A DNA stretch of 6,928 bases from Rhodospirillales bacterium. GTDB lineage: Bacteria > Pseudomonadota > Alphaproteobacteria > Rhodospirillales_A > Casp-alpha2. The notes below the pieces were generated by a model. That model was not told the DNA's origin, did no database searches, and worked only from the letters and a program-made list of their open reading frames with translations. Where the stretch lies: assembly GCA_016763915.1 (NCBI GenBank), contig JAESSX010000009.1, positions 1 through 6,928 on the forward strand, read 5' to 3'. Shown here piece by piece: positions 1 through 6,928 of this stretch. Made by a program: the position numbers and the translations under genes. Every line of letters begins with the position of its first letter. Position 1 is the stretch's first letter.

Positions 1-2204
<2,204 letters not shown>

Positions 2205-2206
2205 AA

Positions 2207-2239
2207 CGGCGGCAGGATAAAATCCGCCGCCGCCTTATT
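2207..2239 (+). terminator. Rho-independent terminator after ppdK, probably bidirectional
   Basis: Three bases after the ppdK stop, CGGCGGC and GGAT (2207-2218, with a bulged A at 2214) pair with ATCCGCCGCCG (2222-2232) across a three-base AAA loop, giving 11 base pairs. On + the tail is CCTTATT, which is only weakly T-rich. On - the stem is followed by TTTTA, so the same hairpin can also end transcription of the small convergent gene at 2251-2346. The stem is seen directly; termination in either direction is inferred. Confidence 0.75.
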
Positions 2240-2250
2240 GGTTCAGGCCG

Positions 2251-2346
2251 TTAACTGGTCGCGATCCCGATAGCGATCAAAATCAGGAACGCGGCTATGA
2301 GAAACACCACCGGCGGAATTTTAAGCTTCTTGGTTTCTTCCGTCAT
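2251..2346 (-). CDS. Small single-pass membrane peptide, 31 residues, function unknown
   Basis: On the - strand an ATG at 2346 opens a 31-codon frame ending in TAA at 2251-2253. The peptide begins MTEETKKLK, a short polar, lysine-containing head. Two prolines follow, then an unbroken hydrophobic run of about 17 residues rich in I, L, V, A and F, and the peptide ends ATS. This is the layout of a one-helix inner-membrane miniprotein with a cytoplasmic charged N-terminus. A GGAG at 2356-2359 (minus strand) lies 9 bases before the ATG, a good ribosome binding site. The gene sits in otherwise empty sequence, convergent with ppdK and sharing its terminator hairpin, and is divergent from the HIT gene. 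I do not recognise a family. A chance ORF is possible at this length, but the binding site, membrane-helix composition and terminator placement together argue for a real gene. Confidence 0.6.
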   Translation of the reverse strand: MTEETKKLKIPPVVFLIAAFLILIAIGIATS

Positions 2347-2355
2347 TTTATCGTT

Positions 2356-2359
2356 CTCC
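2356..2359 (-). promoter_or_regulatory. Shine-Dalgarno GGAG of the 31-residue gene
   Basis: The minus strand reads GGAG followed by nine bases (AACGATAAA) and then ATG at 2346. The spacing is near the normal upper range, and this site is the main support for translation of the small gene. Confidence 0.6.
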
Positions 2360-2535
2360 GAAATTCAATAATTAGGCCGGCGGCGCATCCTGAGAATGCC
2401 CCTGCCGACCATGGAGCTTATAAAAGCGCTTCAGGAAAGCTGGTCTGATTTATTCTGTCAACTGGAAAATCCCCATGCTTCGGCTTGACAGGGGGCGGGG
2501 CGGCAATCAGCCTGACCGGAAAATTCCCCTTGGCC

Positions 2536-2543
2536 AGAAGGAG
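2536..2543 (+). promoter_or_regulatory. Shine-Dalgarno AGAAGGAG deciding the HIT gene start
   Basis: AGAAGGAG lies nine bases before the ATG at 2553. No comparable site precedes the alternative in-frame ATG at 2475, so this sets the start at 2553. Confidence 0.8.
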
Positions 2544-2552
2544 TCCCCCTGC

Positions 2553-2984
2553 ATGAGCCCGGCGCATCACGACGACGAATGCATTTTCTGCAAAATCCTG
2601 CGCGGCGATATTCCCTGCTTCAAGGTCTATGAGGACGACGACGTTCTCGCCTTCATGGACGTCAACCCGGTTGCGCCGGGCCATGTGCTGGTGATCCCCA
2701 AGCACCATTCCCGGGACATTCTGGAAACGCCCCCGGAATGGGTCGGCAAGGCCTTCGCCGGGGCCGGACGCGTCGCCCGCGCGGTGCAAAAATCGCTCGC
2801 TCCCGACGGCATCAACATCGTCCAGGCCAACGGCCCCGGCGCCAAGCAATCGGTGTTTCACCTGCATGTACACGTTATTCCGAGGGCCATGGACGACGGC
2901 CTGACCATGAACTGGGAGCTCGAGCCCGGCGACATGGCCGCCATCGGCCGACTGGCGGAAAAAATCGCAATTAACGTCGAATGA
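2553..2984 (+). CDS. HIT family nucleotide-binding protein (histidine triad hydrolase)
   Basis: This is a 143-residue cytoplasmic protein of the histidine triad superfamily. Such enzymes bind purine nucleotides and hydrolyse phosphoramidate or dinucleoside-polyphosphate bonds through a nucleotidyl-histidine intermediate; the exact substrate cannot be told from sequence. The signature His-x-His-x-His-x-x is HLHVHVI at residues 103-109, with the third triad His (H107) the expected nucleophile. The N-terminal CIFCKILRGDIP (10-21) carries a Cys-x-x-Cys that, with His51 or His52 in PKHHSRDI, may form the zinc site known in part of the family. DVNPVAPGHVLVIPK (36-50) and the C-terminal WELEPGD are also typical. 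ATG 2553 is chosen over ATG 2475 because of the strong AGAAGGAG and because homology begins just after it. The TGA at 2982-2984 lies inside the 3' end of the opposing methyltransferase gene. The HIT assignment is firm; a specific subfamily is not assigned. Confidence 0.93.
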   Translation: MSPAHHDDECIFCKILRGDIPCFKVYEDDDVLAFMDVNPVAPGHVLVIPKHHSRDILETPPEWVGKAFAGAGRVARAVQKSLAPDGINIVQANGPGAKQSVFHLHVHVIPRAMDDGLTMNWELEPGDMAAIGRLAEKIAINVE

Positions 2985-3636
2985 AGATCGTCCAGTCGGG
3001 CAGGGGGCTGTCGTTGGAATATTCGACGTCGGCGCCGAGATGGTTGCGGCAGAAGTCCTGAAACTCCTCGCCGTCGGCGTAATAGAGGGTTGGGTATTTT
3101 TCCGGCGCGTCGAGGCGCAGCATGTTGAAGCCGAGCGCCTTAGTCGTCTTCGACCACAGCTGCGCCAGGCTGGCCTTGACGTAATCGGTCCATTCGTCAC
3201 GGTCGGCATCCATTAACATGTTGTAGGTGCCGCTGACGAAGGTGTAATCGGCCGCCTCGGTGGCGATCAGGTGGCGCTGGAAGGTGGCGCGCGCATCGTT
3301 AATACGGGCCTCGGCCTGTTCGATCATCGCCGCCGACATGTCGATGCCGGTATAGCGGCCGGCGGTCATCACCGGGCGGTCTTTCAGATAGTCAAAAAAG
3401 GCGCCGTAGCCGCAGCCGAAATCGGTGATAGTGGCGCCGCCCCGGCGGTCATCCTCGGCAAACAGGCGGGCCAGGATGTCATAGCGCCGGCGCTGCCACT
3501 CGGCGTTGCGCCAGAACGCGCTGCGCGGGTCGGCGCCGAATTTCGCCAGACGCGCATCGAAGGTCGCCAGCACCGGTTCCAGCATGGACTTTGAGCGTTC
3601 CAGGGTCTCGATGGCCTGGGCGAGGGTTTCTACCAT
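2971..3636 (-). CDS. Class I SAM-dependent methyltransferase, substrate unknown
   Basis: A 221-residue soluble protein with the Rossmann-like methyltransferase fold. Motif I is DFGCGYGAF at residues 72-80, the S-adenosylmethionine glycine loop. GRYTGIDMS (93-101) provides the acidic residue D99 expected to bind the ribose hydroxyls. FVSGTYNMLMD (133-143) occupies the post-motif III region, and the C-terminal half holds FNMLRLDAPEKYP. The N-terminal 60 residues are helical and charged, possibly a substrate cap. I chose ATG 3636. The frame stays open to 3747, but that extra part is read from intergenic tandem repeats and is not protein-like. No Shine-Dalgarno precedes ATG 3636; a CATAAT six bases upstream raises the possibility of a leaderless mRNA. 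The gene lies downstream of the repeat and terminator region, so it is probably transcribed separately from the lipid operon. It converges on the HIT gene with a 14-base 3' overlap. The substrate cannot be inferred. Confidence 0.85.
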   Translation of the reverse strand: MVETLAQAIETLERSKSMLEPVLATFDARLAKFGADPRSAFWRNAEWQRRRYDILARLFAEDDRRGGATITDFGCGYGAFFDYLKDRPVMTAGRYTGIDMSAAMIEQAEARINDARATFQRHLIATEAADYTFVSGTYNMLMDADRDEWTDYVKASLAQLWSKTTKALGFNMLRLDAPEKYPTLYYADGEEFQDFCRNHLGADVEYSNDSPLPDWTIFIRR

Positions 3637-3642
3637 GGCGCC

Positions 3643-3648
3643 ATTATG
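3643..3648 (-). promoter_or_regulatory. Possible -10 element (CATAAT) of the methyltransferase gene
   Basis: On - CATAAT ends six bases before the ATG at 3636, so transcription would begin at or next to the start codon, as in leaderless mRNAs. No good -35 hexamer is present 16-18 bases upstream, so this is tentative. Confidence 0.25.
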
Positions 3649-3676
3649 GGGCAAGGAACCCGCCGAGGCGATGACT

Positions 3677-3790
3677 AGAGCAAATCCCGAGCAAATGGTT
3701 CCATTTGCGACGACGAATTTGCGGTTAAAAAAAAGAGCAAATCCCAAGCAAATGGTTCCATTTGCGACGACGAATTTGCGGTTGAAAAAA
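3677..3790. repeat. Two tandem 57-base palindromic repeat units
   Basis: Unit 1 is 3677-3733 and unit 2 is 3734-3790. They match at 55 of 57 positions, differing at unit position 13 (G/A) and position 51 (A/G). Each unit contains the perfect inverted repeat GCAAATGG-TT-CCATTTGC (3691-3708 in unit 1), nested inside an outer GCAAAT/ATTTGC pair, and ends in an A-run. On the - strand the hairpin of unit 2 is followed by the eight-T run at 3734-3727, so it is terminator-like in that direction. A CTAG (3675-3678) marks the edge of unit 1. This resembles the short REP-like or MITE-like intergenic palindromes common in alphaproteobacteria, though I cannot name the family. The 57-base period is a multiple of three, so spurious frames stay open through it on both strands. 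Confidence 0.85.
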
Positions 3791-3840
3791 ACAGCTAGGG
3801 CATTTCCAGTGAACCAATGTGAACCGGAAATGCCCTAGCT
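3785..3840 (-). terminator. Intrinsic terminator of the lipid operon, made by a CTAG inverted repeat
   Basis: AGCTAGGGCATTTCC (3793-3807) and GGAAATGCCCTAGCT (3826-3840) are perfect 15-base inverted arms. They enclose an 18-base spacer holding a direct repeat, GTGAACC-AAT-GTGAACC. Read on -, the stem is followed by one G and then seven Ts (3791-3785), the form of a Rho-independent terminator for the operon that ends at 3835. The first arm overlaps the end of that gene: its CTAG provides the TAG stop. The element looks like a mobile-type palindrome co-opted as a terminator. The structure is seen directly; its function is inferred. Confidence 0.8.
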
Positions 3841-4815
3841 CTTGGCGCCCCGCAGCGAAAAAAGCGCGCCGACCGCGAAGCCCCAGATAATCCAGATCAC
3901 TTCGCGGATGCGCCGGATGACCGAGACCGCGACCCCGATCGGGGCCGATCCCGTAATCGCTCCGCAGACAAGCAGGAAGGCCCCTTCCTGAACACCGATG
4001 GCGGCGGGGATGAAAAACGCCCCGGTCCGCACCATTTGCGCCACGGCCTCGATAATCCAGGCCTCGGCCCAGGTTATGGGGCGGTCCAGAAACACCAGCG
4101 CGTAATAGATTTCGACCACGCCCAGCATCCAATTGACCAAGGCCAGAAAAAGGGCGCCGGCGAACCGGCCCTTGGCCAGGGTATAAAAATGAACCAGCCG
4201 CTCGTCCATGTCGTGGATGTGATGAAGGATGTCCTCGACCCGCCGGCCGATACGCCATCGGCTGATCCACGTCCCGGTCAGCGAGGTCACGGACAGGCGT
4301 TGAATGACGAAAAACAGGAACACCCCAAGCGTGAAAGCCAGCAGACCGGCGCCGGCCACGTATTCATAGACCTTGGGCAGGGTCCGACCTTCGATCATCA
4401 GGGCGAAACCGCCGATCAGAAACAGCACCAGGGCGATCATGTTGATGGTCTTGGCCAGGATCAGTGACGCCGCGCCTTCGCGGTAATTGATGCCGTAATG
4501 GGTCTTCATCAACGACGCCTTGACCGGCTCGCCGCCCATGCCGCCGGCGGGAATAACGGCATTGAAGGACTCGCCGACCATGCGCAGCTTCCACACCCGG
4601 TACGCCCACCGCAAATCCAGGGGCACGCCCCGGATGGTCATCTGCCAGGTCACGGAATCGATGGCAAAGGCGACGAAATAAATCCCGACGAGGACAAGAA
4701 TCCCGTACCCGACCTTGGCCACATGCACGATGACTTCGGCCAGGTCGATTTCGGCGACGACGAAACCCAGCAGCACAACACCGAGCAGCAGATAGAATGC
4801 CTTCAGGAACCGCAC
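3835..4815 (-). CDS. HpnL-like / lysylphosphatidylglycerol synthase transmembrane family (putative lipid flippase)
   Basis: A 326-residue inner-membrane protein with about eight hydrophobic segments (roughly 5-21, 36-54, 117-141, 152-171, 217-242, 254-284, 292-301, 305-320). It carries the hallmarks of the UPF0104/LPG_synthase_TM family: GESFNAVIPAGGMGGEPVK at 81-99 and FFIPAAIGVQEGAF at 267-280. This family includes the flippase half of MprF and the hopanoid-locus protein HpnL. It lacks the soluble aminoacyl-transferase domain of MprF, so it is more likely to move a lipid across the membrane than to aminoacylate one. It is the last gene of a three-gene operon, starting 15 bases after the stop of the phosphatidyltransferase gene. 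The start is a GTG at 4815, with AGGGG (4826-4830 on -) ten bases upstream. The TAG stop lies in the palindrome arm described at 3785-3840. The family is firm; the HpnL identity and the substrate are inferred from the HpnN-like neighbour. Confidence 0.88.
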   Translation of the reverse strand: MRFLKAFYLLLGVVLLGFVVAEIDLAEVIVHVAKVGYGILVLVGIYFVAFAIDSVTWQMTIRGVPLDLRWAYRVWKLRMVGESFNAVIPAGGMGGEPVKASLMKTHYGINYREGAASLILAKTINMIALVLFLIGGFALMIEGRTLPKVYEYVAGAGLLAFTLGVFLFFVIQRLSVTSLTGTWISRWRIGRRVEDILHHIHDMDERLVHFYTLAKGRFAGALFLALVNWMLGVVEIYYALVFLDRPITWAEAWIIEAVAQMVRTGAFFIPAAIGVQEGAFLLVCGAITGSAPIGVAVSVIRRIREVIWIIWGFAVGALFSLRGAKS

Positions 4816-4830
4816 GCCGTTCGAGCCCCT

Positions 4831-5568
4831 CTAGACATGATGGTCGCGGGCGCCGCGGATGAATTGGGTCGCCCAGTAGGCATGGGCGCCGACCGCCGCC
4901 GTCGGCAGTAAAATCCAGGTCGCATCGAACACCGCCAGCGCCAAAACGATAAAACAGAAATCCGCCCGGCTCAGCTCGCGAAAGGCGAAAATGGTCCACT
5001 GTTGCCAGTTTTCCAGCGACGGGTGGTTGTCGCCGCCGGTCCCTCCCTGATCGGATACCTGGTCTGCCCCGGCCTCTTCGTTTTCCTCGCGGATTTGCCC
5101 GCGGAAACGGGCATCCATGACCAGACCGATGAAGTAGTTTATCGAGCTTCCCAGCGCGCCGCACCATCCCAGCCACAGCCACAGGACGTTGCCGGTCTCG
5201 TGCTCGACGCCGTACCCCAGAGCGGCAAAAAAAGTCGCATGCACCAGCCAGTCGACCAGGGTATCGAACTTGTCGCCGAATTCCGATTCCTGCTTCTTGA
5301 TGCGCGCCACCTCGCCGTCGCTGTTATCGAGCACGTAACAAAGAAAAAACAGCCCGGCGCCGATCAGGGTCGCCCGGAAGCCGCCTTGGGCGATGTACCA
5401 GTTTCCGGCCAGTCCGACGACCAGGGAAACGGCGGTGACCTGATTGGCGGTTATGGGCAGCCGGGCCAGGCGCGGGGACACCTGCGCCGAAATCTGCCGG
5501 ATCAGGGGAAACAGGGTCACCGGGCGCTTGATCACCATGGGGGACGCGTCGGGGGGGGATTGGGTCAC
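4831..5568 (-). CDS. CDP-alcohol phosphatidyltransferase family integral membrane enzyme
   Basis: The predicted enzyme transfers the phosphatidyl (or similar) moiety of a CDP-linked donor to an alcohol, or the reverse, at the inner membrane. The signature D-x2-D-G-x2-A-R-x8-G-x3-D-x3-D is perfect: D81, D84, G85, A88, R89, G98, D102 and D106, the metal- and CDP-binding residues and catalytic base. The protein has 245 residues and several hydrophobic segments (about 43-60, 65-80, 108-120, 126-150, then two near the C-terminus). A soluble loop of about 40 residues after the fourth segment is acidic and Gly-rich (REENEEAGADQ...). The preferred start is GTG 5568, whose GTGA overlaps the stop of the upstream hpnN-like gene and suggests translational coupling. 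ATG 5538 (235 residues) is an alternative, though neither start has a strong Shine-Dalgarno. The acceptor alcohol is unknown. Between an RND lipid exporter and a flippase-like protein, a role in making a phospholipid or hopanoid-type polar lipid is likely but unproven. Confidence 0.9.
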   Translation of the reverse strand: MTQSPPDASPMVIKRPVTLFPLIRQISAQVSPRLARLPITANQVTAVSLVVGLAGNWYIAQGGFRATLIGAGLFFLCYVLDNSDGEVARIKKQESEFGDKFDTLVDWLVHATFFAALGYGVEHETGNVLWLWLGWCGALGSSINYFIGLVMDARFRGQIREENEEAGADQVSDQGGTGGDNHPSLENWQQWTIFAFRELSRADFCFIVLALAVFDATWILLPTAAVGAHAYWATQFIRGARDHHV

Positions 5569-6928
5569 GGGACGGGCTTTCCAGTTTTCGCCGCCGGCCA
5601 GACATTCATCAACGCCGGCAGGACGACAAGGGTACACGCCAATGAAAGCGAAATGGAGATGGTCAGCAGCAGCCCCATTGACGACGTCCCCGGATGGGAC
5701 GACAGCGCTATACTGCCGAACGAGCCGATGGTCGTCAAAGCACTGAACAGGATGGCCCGGGGGGTGGACGTGTCGAACGCCCCGCCGTCTTTCCCGGTTT
5801 CCCGCACCACCAGATGGATTCCCCCGGCGACGCCGAGGCCGAACAGCAGCGGCAATACGATGACGTTGGCGAAATTGAACGGAAGGCCGAAGGCCGTCGA
5901 GGCCGCGACCGTCAGCAGCGCCGCCAGCACCAATGGCACGAACACCAGGACCGCGTTCACGAACCGCTTCAACACGACGATCAGGATCACCAAAATCAAC
6001 GTCACGGAAATCGCCCCGGCCTTCCAGAACGCGCTTACCACCGTATTGCCGGCCTCCAGGATCACCACCGATGACCCGGAGGCCCGGGGGGCGACGGTGC
6101 GCACGGCGGCGACGAAACGGGCCAGGGCGTCGCGGTCGCGCAGATCCTCTTTGGCGAAGACCTCCAACTTGGCCCGGCCATCGGCGGCGACCTGGTTGTC
6201 GCGAAGGTCCGCCGGCAGGCTATCGATGGTCACCGGCCCCGCCTGCAGGGCCATGTTCAGGGCCTGAAGCCGCCCCGGCAACGCCCTCAGCAACCGGGCC
6301 TCATACTCCTTGAGAATGGCCTGCCGGTCGGCGCCGCCGTTGCCGAGCACTTCAAACATGCCGGCCAGGGTCTGCAACAACGCCCCGGCGGCTTTCTTTT
6401 CCGCACTCGTGCCCGACCGCTCGGCGAGGGCGCGAAGCTTGACCCGGACACGCGCCAGCGCCATGTCCAGCTCGGCCGGGCCGGGCCTCCCGGCGGCCCC
6501 GGCGGAGGCAAAGGCGGGGCCTAAAAACAGCGCCATGGAGGAAATGACGTCCAGCTTTTCCTGCTGATCGGCGGGAATGTAATCGGCCAGGGTGGCGGTG
6601 CCGTCGATCAGCTCCAGGGCGCTCATTTTTTCCGCCAGGTCCCGGGCTTCGTCCAGGCTGCGGTTAAGAACGGTCACCGAATAGGGACTGGTGCGCCGGT
6701 CCTCCATCAGGTCGAAAATTGTCGACACGGATTCGGTGTTGGGGTCGCGCAGGTTCATGGGATCGAAATCGAACGCCGCCCACGGCAGGGCCAGCGCCGA
6801 CGCAATCCCGGCCGCCAGCGCTGCCAGGGTGACGGCGCGGCAATGGCGGCGGATAAAGGACTGGACGGCGGAAGGCCCGCCCCCGCCCTGCTCGCGGGGC
6901 TGTCCGGACAGGTGGGGCAGGACCGTCA
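5565..6928 (-). CDS. hpnN: HpnN-like hopanoid-associated MMPL/RND transporter (C-terminal 453 residues; 5' end outside window)
   Basis: HpnN-type RND proteins carry hopanoids from the inner to the outer membrane. The frame is open from the right edge to TGA at 5565-5567. The fragment begins with a Gly-rich cytosolic linker (about 1-25 of the visible part). One membrane helix follows (31-51), then FDFDPMNLRDPNTESVSTIF (52-71), which opens the second periplasmic domain and is the stretch that suggests HpnN. The periplasmic domain, rich in Ala, Leu and charged residues, runs to about 300. Five more helices follow (about 302-320, 322-344, 352-372, 389-408, 418-440), ending with SSHPGTSSMGLLLT before the last helix. 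This is the second half of a two-repeat 12-helix RND architecture, so about as much again should lie beyond the window. In the third of these five helices the sequence is GLGVAGGIH, with no acidic residue where many MMPL proteins have a proton-relay Asp. It heads the operon part visible here. Family MMPL/RND is firm; HpnN itself is likely. Confidence 0.82.
   Translation of the reverse strand, partial: TVLPHLSGQPREQGGGGPSAVQSFIRRHCRAVTLAALAAGIASALALPWAAFDFDPMNLRDPNTESVSTIFDLMEDRRTSPYSVTVLNRSLDEARDLAEKMSALELIDGTATLADYIPADQQEKLDVISSMALFLGPAFASAGAAGRPGPAELDMALARVRVKLRALAERSGTSAEKKAAGALLQTLAGMFEVLGNGGADRQAILKEYEARLLRALPGRLQALNMALQAGPVTIDSLPADLRDNQVAADGRAKLEVFAKEDLRDRDALARFVAAVRTVAPRASGSSVVILEAGNTVVSAFWKAGAISVTLILVILIVVLKRFVNAVLVFVPLVLAALLTVAASTAFGLPFNFANVIVLPLLFGLGVAGGIHLVVRETGKDGGAFDTSTPRAILFSALTTIGSFGSIALSSHPGTSSMGLLLTISISLSLACTLVVLPALMNVWPAAKTGKPVP

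Larger units (their letters stand above)
2347..2552. other. Gene-free divergent intergenic region with possible promoters
   Basis: About 200 bases separate the divergent starts of the small membrane peptide (-) and the HIT protein (+), so promoters for both should lie here. Visible candidates are weak. On - there is a -10-like TTATAA at about 2419-2424. A TTGACA occurs on - at 2456-2461 and another on + at 2485-2490, but neither has a convincing -10 hexamer 16-18 bases downstream. An open frame from an ATG at 2475 runs into the HIT gene, but its extra 26 residues are Arg/Gly/Pro-rich and unlike the family, so I treat this stretch as non-coding. Confidence 0.4.

Noticed and set aside
2475..2552. 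N-terminal extension of the HIT protein from ATG 2475
   Set aside because: There is no good ribosome binding site for it and the added residues are Arg/Gly/Pro-rich, while AGAAGGAG sits at the right distance before ATG 2553.
3637..3747. N-terminal extension of the methyltransferase to an ATG at 3747
   Set aside because: The extra 37 residues are encoded by the intergenic palindromic repeats and are not methyltransferase-like. No ribosome binding site supports the upstream ATG.
3506..3838. Open frame on + with a repeated peptide (MVPFATTNLRLKK twice)
   Set aside because: The peptide repeat is the translation of the 57-base tandem DNA repeat, which stays in frame only because 57 is a multiple of three. 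The rest is antisense to the methyltransferase gene.
3677..3840. CRISPR-like array from the tandem repeats
   Set aside because: There are only two units, directly abutting with no spacers, and the internal palindromes and A-runs are not typical of CRISPR repeats. No cas gene is present.
4364..5182. 272-codon - frame overlapping the phosphatidyltransferase and flippase-like genes
   Set aside because: It is an out-of-frame shadow rich in Arg, Gly and Pro. The overlapping frames carry complete family motifs.
5002..6267. 421-codon open frame on + opposite the lipid operon
   Set aside because: It is antisense to two genes with clear family motifs, has low-complexity composition and no recognisable domain or credible ribosome binding site.

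Overview
The window is GC-rich, densely packed bacterial DNA. It reads as a piece of an alphaproteobacterial chromosome, plausibly from the Rhodospirillales. Three things point there: a bacterial-type pyruvate, phosphate dikinase; an HpnN-like hopanoid-associated RND protein at the right edge; and intergenic palindromes bounded by CTAG. The taxonomic placement is inference, because no rRNA or other marker gene is present.

Left part (1-2553). The C-terminal 733 residues of pyruvate, phosphate dikinase run on the + strand to a stop at 2204. A GC-rich hairpin follows at about 2207-2239 and looks like a two-way terminator. Facing it on the - strand is a very short gene (2251-2346) for a 31-residue single-pass membrane peptide. 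It is easily missed but has a good Shine-Dalgarno sequence. The roughly 200 bases that follow hold no gene and probably carry the divergent promoters of this small gene and the next one.

Middle (2553-3840). A HIT-family nucleotide-binding protein on + (2553-2984) converges with a class I SAM-dependent methyltransferase on - (2971-3636), and their 3' ends overlap by 14 bases. Upstream of the methyltransferase is a repeat-rich intergenic segment. It has two tandem 57-base units (3677-3790), each containing a perfect 8-bp palindrome and an A-run, followed by a CTAG-containing inverted repeat with 15-bp arms (3793-3840). On the - strand the inverted repeat is a classical intrinsic terminator, and it also supplies the stop codon of the next gene.

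Right part (3835-6928). Three genes on the - strand form a tight operon, in transcription order: (i) the C-terminal half of an HpnN-like MMPL/RND lipid exporter (start outside the window); (ii) a CDP-alcohol phosphatidyltransferase whose GTG start overlaps the hpnN stop as GTGA; (iii) a GTG-started polytopic protein of the lysylphosphatidylglycerol synthase transmembrane (UPF0104/HpnL-like) family. The set suggests a membrane-lipid module that combines synthesis of a phosphodiester-linked polar lipid, flipping across the inner membrane and RND-type export, probably tied to hopanoids. The link to hopanoids rests on family knowledge and not on any hopanoid biosynthetic gene inside the window.

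There is no tRNA, rRNA, CRISPR array, insertion sequence or phage gene that I can support.
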